This document shows positions 23,732-35,144 of a DNA stretch of 64,000 bases, one piece after another. Source of the stretch: Pocillopora verrucosa. Taxonomy: Eukaryota > Cnidaria > Anthozoa > Scleractinia > Pocilloporidae. The DNA lies in the NCBI RefSeq assembly GCF_036669915.1, contig NC_089313.1:11848011-11912010 (forward strand). The letters are read 5' to 3'. Numbering within the stretch: the first letter of the stretch is position 1; the number at the start of each line of letters is the position of its first letter. Made by a program: the position numbers and the translations under genes. The notes below the pieces were generated by a model. It was not told the DNA's origin. It did not search any database and worked only from the letters and a program-made list of their open reading frames with translations.

Positions 23732-24649
23732 AACTTTTGTTCTCTCCACGAGAAAATCAGGCGAAGTTTAGCGTTTTTCGAGCGCTATTTGTGCGGATTT
23801 CAATGTAGAGCGGGCTTGAAATTTGATCGTTACACAATGATAAACACAAAGCGAAAGTTACTTTAGGTTTCCGATTTAGTTTGCTTTGAATATCTTCGTT
23901 TGTATTGTATGTATGGCTGTAAAACTTTGGGGATTTGTAGTCGAACACATGAACTTTGCTTGGGAGTTGTCTCAGCAGCCGAGGTGAAGTAAAAGCTGAA
24001 ATACGGGCATTTTTGCAGGTAAGTGGTGTTTGATTTTCCGTGTTTAAAAATAAACAATAACATCGTTTCCGAAACCAAAAATCACTTATTTCTTCTTTGC
24101 AGTTAGCTCTTTTTAAAAGTTAGTTTAGATGAGGGTAAGTAAGTGTTTGAACCTTACTCAGACGAATCAACTTTCTTTGTAGGCGTATATTCAAGATGCT
24201 AGACCCGCACATGTACCATGCAAAGCTCTGTTGGATCTGCTGCGTTACACAAGCAAACAACAGCGACTGTCTTCAAGTTTTTTATTCCTGTTCTTTTAAA
24301 AACGAACATTTAACGCTGTCTCTTGGCATAAGGTGTATTTAAGCCCTACTCAATAAATGAGCATAATGGAAGTTTCTAATTGATGTTGTTTTGAGTACGA
24401 AATTAACCTTTATTTTCGGGTTTATGCAAATGAGATGTTACGCGTTACATTTATAATTTGGGTATATTTTCCAGTATCTTTAATATTTTTCAATTCTTAC
24501 ATTATTCCAAAAGGCAACACAGTTATTTTTTATTAAACTGCAATCATCAGAGAAGCAAAATGACAAGTTTGAAAACAATCTGTCCATTGCTGATCAAGAT
24601 ATTTTCAAATATTTCTGAACAACCCTGAATGGGCGTGATGATCATGCTA

Positions 24650-24785
24650 CAAGTCTATAGTTGTGCTATTGATAAACAAATTTGATGAAAAGTTTTTACA
24701 TCCATGACACAAAGGCCTGCCTAAGTGGATCCCTTCTGAAACCATTTTCAATATGGAAGTAGTATTCACGGATACAACAGATCCC
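24650..24785. repeat. Short copy of the 18-31 kb element family
   Basis: AACAAATTTGATGAAA, CATCCATGACACAAAGGCCT and AAGTGGATCCCTTC recur at 28725-28800 in the same order. The second half also matches 22265-22325. The copy ends where the GGAATTCC cluster begins. Confidence 0.7.
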
Positions 24786-24797
24786 TTGCGAAATGGA

Positions 24798-25090
24798 TTT
24801 TGGAATTCCTAGGAATTCCTAGGAATAAAGGTGTGAATTTTCATGGTAAATTCAGACTGGGAATTTCCAACCGTAACAACTCTGGTTCTAAAAACCTAGA
24901 AATTCCTAGAAATTCCCAGAAATTCCCAGAAATTCCAAGTTTATAGCCAACAAGACTTGGAATTCCTAGGAATTCCAACTCAGAGAACCAATGACTTTCC
25001 CTGAAAAGCTGTAAATCTAAAAAATTCCTAGGAATTTCTGGGAATTTTAGGAATTTCTAGGAATGTTTAAGAATTACTGGGAATTTTAAG
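24798..25090. repeat. Cluster of GGAATTCCTAGGAATTCC palindromes, copy 1
   Basis: About 15 imperfect units of GGAATTCC / AGAAATTCCCAG type occur in under 300 bp. Examples are GGAATTCCTAGGAATTCC at about 24800 and 24958, and CCTAGAAATTCCTAGAAATT near 24895. Units occur in both orientations because they are self-complementary. A second cluster is at 28206-28500. Both clusters adjoin a fragment of the same element family. Confidence 0.85.
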
Positions 25091-25523
25091 CAAAAATTTG
25101 AGGCTAATGATATAAAATAAATACTTTAAATTAAAAAAACCCAGCTAAAATTCAAGTATTCAATGGAATTTATTAACAAGCTTAATGAAGGCTTACATTT
25201 AAAATATTTTTGATTAATTACTAACATCAACATGTGGTAATATTAGGATAAAATTTGAGTAATTTTTCTTTTCTTGAAAACTTCATATGGATTAATCCTC
25301 AATTGCAGTTATTCATATAAAATAGTCCTAATCAATCATTAAATTTGGTTGACACAATTTGTGAATAAAATCTGTTGATTCTTTTCCATAAAATACAATA
25401 TCTTAAATTATATTTGAAAACCAAGCACTCTAAGGAGTGAAGGGGTTAATTACAGTTAAATAGAATTGATTTTTTAATTAAAATCTTGTTGTAACTGTAA
25501 CAATAAATTGGAATGAAGTTATC

Positions 25524-25693
25524 CTAAACTGCAAACTTAGCTGCTGTTTGTATTTTTTCCCCTGGGCTCACAATAAGTTGGCCTTGAATGAGGTTGTCTA
25601 CAAGAAGCTTGACCATTTTGTATCTGGATTCCATGACATCTGAATTTGAAAAAAAATATTATATATATATATATATATAATATATATATATAT

Positions 25694-25738
<45 letters not shown>

Positions 25739-26373
25739 CATATACATACATATATTTATATATATAAAGCTCAGACCAGGCCTTTAAGATAGCTATAAGG
25801 AAAAGGGCATTCATTGGATTCTCAAACTGAGAAATCTCTGTTATATTGAGTGACTTTTATATTGGAGTTAGTACATCTCTCCCATAGATTTTACTAAAAA
25901 AAAGGGCAGAATACATTATTTTGTTTTTACCAAGGAGGGCTTCTTTATGTAATAAGGTTTGTTTAATAACAGTTCCTATTATGAATCTTGAATGTTCCCA
26001 AACCTGACTAAAGGAATCTTGTAACCTTACTGATAGATTTATTTCATTGTAAAGCATAAGCTTAAGAAACTGCGGCTTGCAAGTGACCGATTCGATTCTC
26101 AGAATTATTCTAGTTTCAGTTGCACCGAGCGTTATGTAAGCTTAATTCAACCCGTTACATCTATTCTTTTATAAGATTTTGATCACGTAACGAATGTCGC
26201 AATTTTTACTCACCACAAACTTTCAAAATCGCAGCTTTACAGATGGTCACTCGACCCTTGTTCGTACTAGTCAATATGTCAATGTCAATTGTTGTCCCTT
26301 CTTTTAACTCCACGGCGCCAACGACTTTCTTTTCTTTTACAACACTCACGCTGTTCTCTTTTTCCCCATTGAA
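25524..26373 (-). CDS. Two 3' exons of an unrecognised host gene
   Basis: The upstream exon, 26214-26373, has acceptor TTATTGTAG and donor TGTG|GTGAGT. It is open for 53 codons and includes VVGAVELKEGTTIDIDIL and GRVTICKAA. The last exon, 25524-25639, has acceptor AAATTCAG and a TAG stop at 25524, and includes ESRYKMVKLLVDNLIQG. The phase 1 junction forms an Asp codon and keeps the frame. Both splice sites and the continuous frame support a real gene of which at least a first exon is missing; I found no convincing upstream exon before 26560. No domain is recognised; the second exon looks helical. The microsatellite at 25655-25760 lies in the intron. Confidence 0.55.
25655..25760. repeat. (TA)n microsatellite
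   Basis: An almost pure TA dinucleotide tract of about 80 bp with a few interruptions (AATATA, TTATTA), ending in TACATA units. Confidence 0.97.
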
Positions 26374-26566
26374 CTACAATAAAAGCTATCTTTAGAAATG
26401 TTATATTAAGCAAAACAGTTGAGGAAAGCGATCAACCGATGAAAAGTACATTCAAAGATAAGCGCCAAATGGAGTCTTATTTGTTTCCGATCACGGGCAT
26501 GATCACGTGGATCTTTAGGACTTGTAATTGGCTAGCAAAGTGAATCCGCTGGCTTGCCGATTGCAG

Positions 26567-26779
26567 TGTTAATAGAAGCGCACAACTTTATTCTGATTTC
26601 TCCGACCAGTTCTCTGCTTCTGGACGATGGATACCTTGGTAATATAAACAATGATGTGAGCTCACTCTATGTAGAAATAATCGACAAGAATCGATCGTAC
26701 TACAAATGCACGATTTGTGGCCGAAAGTCGTCGAGGAAACAAAGACTCGAAACTCACTTGAGTTGTGTTCATGGCAAAG
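26567..26779 (+). CDS. C2H2 zinc-finger exon
   Basis: The reading frame contains YYKCTICGRKSSRKQRLETH followed by LSCVH. This is a C-x2-C-x12-H-x4-H finger, close to the C2H2 consensus though without the usual Phe. The acceptor is GATTGCAG and the donor is AAAG|GTGAGA, giving a symmetric phase 1-1 exon of 213 nt. No flanking exon was found, so the gene's extent is unknown. It lies head-to-head with the minus-strand exons at 25524-26373, about 190 bp apart. That could indicate a shared promoter if the exon is actually a first exon. It could also be a transposon-derived BED/C2H2 finger. Confidence 0.45.
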
Positions 26780-28205
26780 GTGAGAAATAACACAAGCCAA
26801 TTACAGTTTTGAATGTGACTACAAATCGTCTTTTACGCTCATATTTATAAAAGAAGGATACCACATTAGGAAGTATAAGAGATACGAGGATGATTCCAGT
26901 GTAACAGTACCTAAATCTACAAAGCTTGACCGTAGCAAGCGTTCAGCAATACGTTCCAACACCGCCATCTCGATTCCTCAGTCAGTCGTTTCCACTGAAC
27001 TTAAAGCATAGGTGACAACAGAGTAGAGTGCGTCTTACAAAGGAGAAACATTTGTACAAGAGACAGAAGTAACTATATGCGATAACAGAGGTGCGTTGGA
27101 ATTCTGGTCCACAAATAGTTATGCACTTTCCGAAGTATAAAACAATTTTGTTGATAGCTGACAGACAGAGAAGAACAACAAGTAAACTTTAGAGCTGTTG
27201 TTATTGAAGTGTGACTTGCACTTTTCTTTTGGATATAGAAAAGGACTTGTGTTTTGCACCAAAAATAAAAAGATGTAATATTTTTTGGGAGATCCAGTGA
27301 TTGGGACATTTAAGAAATTAAGTTATGAAAGGAAACTTGGTTTGTACTTCTCACTACTAACAAGTCTTGTTTTAAAAATATTTTCAGATCAGAGTTTCAA
27401 ATAAAGTAAATTGAAGACGTCATTTAAAAGGTGCTTTTTCTCAAAGGGAACATTGACTACCTCTGTCTTGTCTGCATGCCAAATGTTTGCAAAGTGTGTG
27501 GATGATCCACAAGTATTGAAACTCTTACAAAAATGTTTTGTAAGAATAAAAACAGCAAAACAAATTACAGCAATTAGTCACGAAAACAGAGCAAAAAACT
27601 GAAAAAAAAACAGCAACAATGAAAAAAGAAAGATTAATTAGGTGTTGAATTTGTTTGTCTAAGGCATGAAATTTCTACTAAAGCTTCTAAAAGCTCTACT
27701 GAGCTTGACTGTTCCAAGGTTTTCTAACAAAGGCAATCAGTAATGTAGGTTAGGGAAGTAACTTATGTTCATAACTAACAAAGGTCTTTAAGTGTAGATA
27801 ACAATGTAATTATTGTTAATTATTGTGGAAGTTGTGTACCAAGGAACAGCTAATGAATGTTTGATGATTTCGGCACATCAGTGAACATGAGACAGTAATT
27901 TGCATCACAATAAAAATATTTTATGATCATGGAATCCAAGAGTCCTTTGAGGTTAGAAAGCAAATCTGTGATAAGAGTACATTGGATTAATTGGCAATTT
28001 CCATTTATCATAATTGACTGCTGGTTCATGAGAAAATCTATGTTAATGTAGAGATTTACTAAAACTTAGTTTAAATAATAAATTTCTTGATCTTTAAGTT
28101 ATAAACATATACATGTATGTATATCTCTTGGTAAGTTTTGTATAGCATACCTTTTATTGAGCCAAAGTTTTAAGCCTCTGAAATTACTCCTTTTCATTAA
28201 ACCTT
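26780..28205. other. Intergenic or intronic stretch; no gene recognised
   Basis: Frames at 27073-27309 (-) and 27411-27602 (+) lack motifs and splice support. Confidence 0.35.
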
Positions 28206-28500
28206 CACATTCAAGGTATTAAGAATTTCTTAGAATTTATGTGGACTTCAGGGTATTTAAATTGCCTCAAATTCAATTCCCAAAAATTCCCAAGAATTCC
28301 ACCCTTCTTCAATTATAGGTAGTTTGTATAGCTGACAATTCTTAGGAATTCCCAGGAATTCCAAGTCCTCACAAAACTGCAGTCTTCCTTTCCCAGAAAT
28401 TCCCAGTAATTCCAACCTTTTTAAATCAGAGCTAATTTGCATAGTTGGGAATTTTTGAGAATTCCTAGGAGTTCCTAGGAATTCCCAGAAAACTGGGTAA
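28206..28500. repeat. Cluster of GGAATTCC palindromes, copy 2
   Basis: It has the same unit as 24798-25090: AAAAATTCCCAAGAATTCC at about 28283, GGAATTCCCAGGAATTCC near 28345, and TTCCTAGGAGTTCCTAGGAA near 28463. It is directly followed by element-family sequence at 28505. Confidence 0.85.
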
Positions 28501-28504
28501 ACTG

Positions 28505-29070
28505 CGTAAATTTATCAAATGAGGGAGAAAAGAACTTCACTTAAAGAAAATAGTAATCATGCAATTTAGGCAGCTATCTATAAAATTTAGTAAGTTAAAA
28601 CAACGAAGTGAAAAAAACTTTGTAAAAGTGAACAAAGAGAACTAGATGCTGTGTGCCATACATTGTCAATCATGTATGTGCCCTTTGCAGATTTAAGAGA
28701 TGGATATATTTGTATTATTGATAAACAAATTTGATGAAACGTTTTACATCCATGACACAAAGGCCTGCCTGAGTGGATCCCTTCAAAAACCATTTTAAAT
28801 ATGCAGGTAGTTTTCATGGATACAACACCAGATATGCTTCCTGACAAAATTTATGAAAACTTTAAGTGTGCAATAACTCTGAAAAACAAGCAGTTGTCTA
28901 TTTAGAAATTAATCTCTATGACAAAATCCTTCTAAACTCATTATAACTTAAAATCTTCAATTTCTCTAGGCAATACTCGGAACATTTGCCTTAATATCTA
29001 CCTTATTATTATCATCATTATCATTATCATGATTACTATTTTCTTTAAGTAAAGTTCTTTTATCCCTCAT
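28505..29070. repeat. Copy of the 18-31 kb element family
   Basis: It is collinear with parts of 22265-22930 but in a permuted order: the GAACAAAGAGA block precedes the AAGGCCTGCC block here and follows it at 21720-22930. This suggests tandem copies or circular permutation of the unit. Confidence 0.7.
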
Positions 29071-29344
29071 TTGTTTAATTTAAGTTACTTAAGATGAGTA
29101 GCACAGTAACATAGCCATTTGCTGTAATGTAGCAAACGTTATTTTTTCACTTTTTATCACTTTTTGACTTTAATTTTGATCAAAATGTACATTGTAATCA
29201 ATATCTGTAAATATTTTTATTATTTTGCATTAATAACACTAATTTTGGTATTATCCACAATCCCTTGTGGGCGTGGCACATTTTTGGTTTTTCATAAAAT
29301 CTTAAGAAAATCAATGGAAAAATGGAAAAAAAGAGGTTTTGTAA

Positions 29345-30460
29345 TTATTAGTTCACATTTTCTTTTAAAGGGAGTTTGTAAATAGACTTTCGTCCTCTAT
29401 CTCTGACTGGTAGGTCACTGCAAATGTGACGGACAGTAGCAGCATGTACAAACGCTTTCCATTTTTCGTCAATTGTGAAGGTCATGTCATGAATGTTCTC
29501 CCTTATGTAAAAGTGCCCCTTAAGAACTCTGTAATAATGACACTGATAGTCATCTGTGACATTACTGTCAAGTTCTTCAACTCCATCAGAAGTGACCTGA
29601 AGGAGATAGAAGTCGTAGACAGGATCATCTTCAGCAGCTATCGCAACTGTACTTCCTTTGCTGGCCAGGTCAGCTATGTAGGAAGCAGTATCATGGTCTA
29701 AAATTGGTGCTTCAGTTGCCTGTCGAGTGGTTGCCACATCACCCTCTCTGGTTAGCTCCACCGGCTTCCATTCATCAAGCCATGCCTTGTTAGTGCAGTT
29801 CTCCTCATCATTCACAATGCAACTGATGCAGTAACATGAGCGGTGTCGCACAAACACCTTTCCCTGCTGAGGGGTAGTTTTCACGCAATGCAGTTTTCTG
29901 ATTCCTTTTAATTCTGTGAATTTGCGTCCAGCTCTATTCCTGACAACAGATCCCTCCCCAGAAGATGGTACAAAATGGAAGATCCTGCGCTTTAGCTGAA
30001 CTGACTTTGTTCTTGCTGAGAAGCTTGATGGTGCTGGCTGGGAACACTGGTGATGGTAGCTGTTCTTCTGAGGACAGCTTGGCTGACTTTTTGCTTAACG
30101 TGAGAACCTGCAGCATCCTGTTCTCCCTTGGCATGTGAGGTCTCGAAGTAGATTCTCTGGATGGGAAAGCCAAAGTCAGCGAGTGAACATGAAAGATCAC
30201 CAATGCTGGTGTTGGAAAGATCTGCCCCTGCAAACTCTGTATGGACTCCCCTGTTATTGTCTGTGTAAACGAACCATGTGCTTTCAAAGAGAAGCTGCGA
30301 AGGAGCGGATTTCGTGGAAGTTTCATGAACACGGCAGCAATGGCGGAAAGTGTTTCCGCGTCGACCAAACGTAAATTTCTAGCGTTAGATCTAACGAAAT
30401 GGGTTGAAACGTTCTGTAAATTTAGCTTAATACAAGCCCATTCCAGGAGAGGTGAGCTTG
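29345..30460 (-). pseudogene. Transposon-associated protein relic (TTPQQGKVFVRHRSC family)
   Basis: The minus strand is coding from about 30375 to 29348 in one continuous frame. Motifs in order are TWFVYTDNN, EFAGADLSN, DFGFPIQRIYFETSHAKGEQ, AAGSHVKQKVSQAVLRRT, QLKRRIFHFVPSSGEG, RNRAGRKF, then GKVFVRHRSCYCISC with a CNCC-like Cys cluster, and further on DDPVYDFYLLQV and DRGRKSIYKLP. Length is about 340 residues without a stop. Such proteins are very numerous in coral gene sets and I take it as the central part of the same mobile family as 23163-23731. No start codon context or splice sites were confirmed. The SHAKGEQDAAG stretch is the most distinctive motif. Function is unknown. Confidence 0.6.
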
Positions 30461-31139
30461 TTTACTCAACTTAACAAGAATCGCGTCTGACAACGGATCT
30501 ACTGGTGGATATGTGATGGAATTAAGCTCAATATGGCCGTTGCGAAATGTGTTTCCGCGCGTTTTATTTTTATCTGGAAAACATTCTACTTGACGATTCA
30601 ACTTCAGCGTTGGTTTGTAAATATTATGATGTATGTCCATTACATTTTTGTTATTAGTTTGTTGCTTACACAGTCGAAATTATCATTATTGCTAGTTTTG
30701 CACACTATGGTTGTTTTAATAGTTGCAAGCGTTACATTGTTCAGTGATAAAAACAGACGTTTATAACTTGCGTTGGAATAAACCATTCTTGTTGCAAATC
30801 ATACTGCCTGTTACTTTTGTCATAAACTACTAACGGCCAAAAAATAGTGGCCCCATGTGCGTTCTATATTAAGATATTTCATTTTTTTTCTTCCGTCTGA
30901 TACATTTCATGTTACGCGTTACACCTAGAAATTCAGGAAATATTTATTTTTTACAATTTTCACTTTGTCGCAAACCTTGTTTTCTTTACACCAAAATGAA
31001 GTAGGATAACTAAGCTTATATTGTGGAAAGTGTGAGATTTAGAGGTTAAACCTTCCCGAAGATATTCGTTAGCAAAGGCACTTGAGTCCAAAATGGCGGC
31101 GTGACTGTTCTACTCATCTTAAGTGAACTAGAAGCTGAC

Positions 31140-31600
31140 TTGAAAACTTAGCAGCTAAATAGCCTACTGGCTCCTCATTTGTACTATTTTTCAGTGTTCT
31201 AAGTAATTTAGTATTTTCAATTTGTAATGTATGACAATGCATAAAGTATTACACATCATGAATTTAAAAAAATGGTTACTGAGTCACTGGGAACTGAGAC
31301 CAACAATTTCAAACCTTAAATTCAACTACCAGTCAGAAAAAGAAAGCAAAAATTTGCTTCATACGCAATTTAGGGAGCTACCTATAAAAGCTAGTAATAA
31401 CTAAATGATAGAGAATCCTAATGAGGGACTTCAGGTTCCAGAGAACTACTTGGAAGTCTTTACTGAAAGTCTCACCACAAAACCAGAAGTGCCAGCACCC
31501 ACACAAGCAGAAATAGAAAAGTCTTATTTTACCAAAGCAAATGCAAAGCAAAGCCTGTTTTGCTGAGCATGGTACCTCCGTTTGCTGACCATTACTTGTT
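31140..31600 (+). pseudogene. Element-family copy with a relic resembling YqaJ-exonuclease protein N-terminus
   Basis: 31140-31420 is a noncoding copy of the repeat family (GGGAACTGAGACC block, AACTACCAGTCAGAAAAAG block). It runs into a plus-strand coding relic: VPENYLEVFTES, KPEVPAPTQAEIEKSYF, TKANAK, and, after a frame shift, MVPPFADHYL. This pattern resembles the region in front of the YqaJ-type exonuclease domain in multi-copy cnidarian proteins; the exonuclease itself is not visible here. At least two frame breaks are present. A related relic lies on the opposite strand at 18330-18480. Confidence 0.45.
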
Positions 31601-32459
31601 ACCCAGTTGCAAAATACCAATTCGCATCTTATCAACACTTTGGAGCTAGACCACCCCTTCTGTGTTGCATTATAAGAGTGGGTAGTTTTTTCGAAATGGC
31701 GCGGAAAAAGTCTGCAAAGGCTTCTGGGTTCTTCCTTATTGGGATTCAGTCTATATCTTAGTTTTTTGTTGATAAATGATAAAGGCAATTGAAACTTACA
31801 TAGCTGGAAAAAAAATGGTATGATAGGATGCAAAAATGCAGAGCCAAGTAATGGTGGTGAGGGCCTTAAGTAATTATCTTCTATGAACTTTTTTTGGAGT
31901 GTAACGAGTAAGAACAATCTTATTTAGAATGTAGAATAAAATGTTTCCTTCTTTATACACAGGAATCATACAGTATTTCTTTCAGCACACCGTTACCATT
32001 TGATCCCCAAGTGGTGAAACTATAGACTGTAGGTCTGACAATTCAGCGAGTGTAGGATACGCCTTCCATCGTCCAATGTCTAATTGCACATTTTCAGATT
32101 ATAGGTCCTTAAATTTAAGGGGTTCATTGAGGTTGTTTAATGAAAGAAGTATGAATACATCTGACTTTCTCGTCCTAAAATTACCTTATCATACTGTATG
32201 CTTTGGTCATAGCCAAACAATTTGTATTAAGTCATTGTCATTAGTTGTTTATTGTTAGATGCATGTCCAGGTATTAAGGACAATAATACATTTTTTTTGG
32301 TTATCGCAAGGTATTTACTCATTTTTGTTGTCTGGTACATCTGATCAGACAAATGAGGCAATCATAAAAATACCTAACTGTCACTAGCCATGCAATCTTG
32401 GATATTCTCAAATAGTTTAATTATACCCACTTCTAAATTGCCTCAAACTCTGGCAGACA
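31601..32459. other. No gene recognised
   Basis: The minus-strand frame 31378-31917 overlaps the element relic antisense and shows no domain. The rest is AT-rich noncoding sequence. Confidence 0.35.
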
Positions 32460-32785
32460 TAAATGATACATGTGCTCAAGAGATAAACTGGAGCAAATGA
32501 CCCAATCAACATAATGGAGCCATTTGGCACAAATGATCAAACAGGTAAAAGCGAGTCAAGTGATGTAAATTAGCATCCAGTAGTCCAAATGACCTATTTG
32601 AAGTAACAAATGACCTATTTGGCTCAAATATTCCAACCAGCATAAATAGCACAAATAGCCCAGCCGATACAAAGTACCTAAATGGTCTAAATAAACCAAT
32701 GACCTAACCAACCAAGATAATCCAAATGGCTGAAATGAATGAAGTGGACAGAATGAACCAAGTGACCAAACAGCCATAATTTGCA
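32460..32785. repeat. Degenerate minisatellite with ~12-bp period
   Basis: CAAATGACC-like cores recur about every 12 bp over 300 bp (CAAATGACC, CAAATAGCC, TAAATGGTC, CAAATGGCT, CAAGTGACC). The antisense frame 32556-32786 therefore shows a four-residue periodicity (Leu-Gly/His-Tyr-Leu type) that should not be read as protein evidence. Confidence 0.7.
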
Positions 32786-32879
32786 TTAGTTACTGGAATG
32801 TGTAACCAACACATACACAAGAAAAAACAGTCAATGGTGGAGATTACGGCCAGTTTGAAATATATACTGCCCAAAGTAA

Positions 32880-33115
32880 TGTCTATGGGTTTTAAGATCT
32901 TATGTCATACCAAATGTATCCTGTTGAGAGCTTTCTAAATTCGTGAAATTACTTGTACAACAAACCTTTCACGTTGTGTATGGTCAAGTATAATTTTCAT
33001 TACACGCAAGGATAAGGACAAGTATGTCAAGTATATAAAAGCGTTATACATCACGTGTAAAGCATTATACATCAATATATCGTTCCATATACTTAGTGTA
33101 TACTGCCTCATTATA
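32880..33115. repeat. Direct repeat, left copy
   Basis: ATACCAAAT, AAATTACTTGTACAA, AAGTATAATTTTCA and TTATACATCA-like motifs appear here and at 34564-34785 in the same order, with many substitutions. The pair flanks about 1.4 kb that ends in the long foldback. Confidence 0.6.
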
Positions 33116-34410
33116 CCACCTTATATTCGACATGTCATACAATGCAATTTGCCAAATACATTGTCATAAGTAACTTCTTTGGGTATGAAATATTATATCT
33201 TATTGGTTTTTTAGAGGGCACGGTAACGAATCCTGTAATCTGATTGGTTCTTTACCCGGTCAGAATTTTCCTATCTGCCCACGGGTCACGGTAACGCTTT
33301 CGTGAATCGCCGAGTACATCCCAACTTTCGTTGTCATTTTTCATAAATATACCTCGTTTTCCGGCTGGGCAGTATTTTAAAGCAAACAAGTCGGTCACTA
33401 CCTCAAGCCGATAAATAACTTATGAATCCTCTCTTTTCTCTCTCTCAAATCACTTTGGTTGACAGAAAAATATTGGTTTCAGAATTAATTTGTATAAACA
33501 ATAGTGTCATTACGTTGGTTGACAAGCGGCCTAAAAACTGTCTGCAATCAATTTTAATCGTTCACAAAAAGTACCCAGAAAGTTAAAACGTGAGGTATTT
33601 GGTTACAGTTAAACTGAACGATGGAACTTTCATTAATTTAATATCTGAATTTTCTCGAGAAAATTGTTAGTAGAGAAAGAGCGAGCTAAGTTTTAATTTA
33701 AGTTCTACAACAAATATAGGCTCCCGGTGAGTCTTTCCAATTCCGTTCAATTTGGACATTTGTACCGTAAATTACACAACAGAAACTGAAGGAATTTTTT
33801 GAGAAAAGGCCGCATTAAATTCCCTTGTGTCTCGTTGGAGTGTGCCGTTCGAATTTAGTTTTTGTGAAAGAAAGACCAGATTTACACACGCCATCGCAGC
33901 AAACAAACGAGCAAACTCTCACAACTTAAAAATAAAAAAAATTGAATTTACTCACAATTACTTTCCTCGCCGTTTACTTAATGAACAGAGGTAAATCTTC
34001 GTACATGAATGAATCGTCGATGAGAGTGAATAATACTTTCCGTTAGATCATTGACTGATTTTGAAGAAAACATTGTCGTGACAGTCCTTGCCAAACTAGT
34101 TCCGTTGTTTTTCAAATGCTCTTATGCTTTTTTTTTCTTACGCGCTCTCTAATTGACAGGTGTCAGATTGTGACAGATACTTGTAAAAATAATGTTTCAA
34201 AGTTTGTTTGGAAGCCTTTTAAATCACCTTTATCGTTACGGAAATGAAAATGTTTCGCTGAGGCATCTCTCTTTAATTTGCTTCACCTCTATTTTAACTA
34301 CCATTTACTCGCTCAAAAATTGTTCAGTTTATGGAAGATCTTGCCGTATTTACAGCCCTAAATCATTCGGGTTCTTTCGGAAAGAATTTCGTCAAGTTTA
34401 AAAACAAAAA
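33116..34410. other. Noncoding stretch between direct repeats
   Basis: It contains CTGATTGGTTCTTTACCCGG and CACGGTAACG repeats near 33220-33295. No coding frame beyond 70 codons and no motif are seen. It may be the body of an unclassified element ending in the foldback. Confidence 0.35.
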
Positions 34411-34569
34411 ATATGTTATTTGCCGGCTAAGGGTCGGTCCGTATGGTGAAAAACTGTGACCGAGGTCTTGAAAATGCTGCCCTCGGCCTACGGCCTCGGG
34501 CAGTATTTTCAAGACCTCGGTCACAGTTTTTCACCATACGGACCGACCCTTAGCCGGCAAATAACATAT
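34411..34569. repeat. Long foldback (about 75-bp arms)
   Basis: ATATGTTATTTGCCGGCTAA at the left returns as its reverse complement at the right end. The arms pair almost perfectly through GGGTCGGTCCGTATGGTGAA and GACCGAGGTCTTGAAAAT around a GC-rich centre, CTCGGCCTACGGCCTCGG. It is predicted to form a stable cruciform or RNA hairpin. It is probably a foldback transposon end or short palindromic element. Confidence 0.85.
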
Positions 34570-34785
34570 ATATACCAAATATGTCCAGTTCAGAGCTTCT
34601 TTCTAGGTATGTTAAATTACTTGTACAATTAACCTTACACTTTGCGTTAGGAAAGTATAATTTTCAGTACACACTTGGATAAGAAGGAGAGGTATACTGA
34701 AACGTATCTAATCCTTATACAACAAAATCATTATACACCAGTATATTGTGTCGTCACATATGTATCTAACTTAAGGTGCCGGATG
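34564..34785. repeat. Direct repeat, right copy
   Basis: Partner of 32880-33115. It ends right before the first coding relic of the viral-type element (ATG at about 34794). Confidence 0.55.
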
Positions 34786-35136
34786 CTATGGCGAATCAAC
34801 AGACCAGAGAATTGTTACAAGAACGTAGATAATTGACGAAACAAGGAAGATATATTCCAAGTGTACCCACGGCCGGTTTGGCAGATATAGAGTCTGAAGA
34901 AAGTGCCATGACAGAAGAAAATTGTGAAAAATTTACTCAAACGCAAGGCAAAGAAACAGAAGAAGAAACTGCAAGATGACATTGCGCCCCTCAAGACACC
35001 CAAGAAGGAAATTCCCTCTCCTGGGACCCCTAAAATACCAGCGTGCATGAAGAAACGAGTCTCACCCACACCTGGCACCTCATCTACGAAGAAAAGACCC
35101 ACTCCTTCAAACTTTCGATCTCTAATTAATGGATGA
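34786..35136 (+). pseudogene. Basic protein relic upstream of PLA2 gene (viral/Polinton-type)
   Basis: Coding-like text starts MANQQTREL near 34794, with a stop after about 13 codons. It continues in a Glu-rich segment, then changes frame into a Lys-rich and Pro-rich open stretch (34924-35136; KTPKKEIPSPGTP, SPTPGTSSTKKRP) ending at TGA. Short, basic, Pro/Thr-rich proteins are common among minor capsid or core proteins of adenovirus-like and Polinton-like elements. No specific homology is claimed. It is collinear with the PLA2 relic that follows and belongs to the same element. Confidence 0.4.
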
Positions 35137-35144
35137 TTATCGAT

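Noticed and set aside
29934-30368. 144-codon minus frame
   Set aside because: It overlaps in another frame the continuous coding relic with WFVYTDNN and SHAKGEQ motifs, which is the better reading.
24430-30920. Shared ATGTTACGCGTTAC at about 24433 and 30910 as element termini
   Set aside because: Only 14 bp are shared, flanks differ, and no inverted partner or target duplication was found.
31378-31917. 179-codon minus-strand frame
   Set aside because: It is antisense to the element-family coding relic and shows no domain; the plus-strand motifs explain the sequence better.
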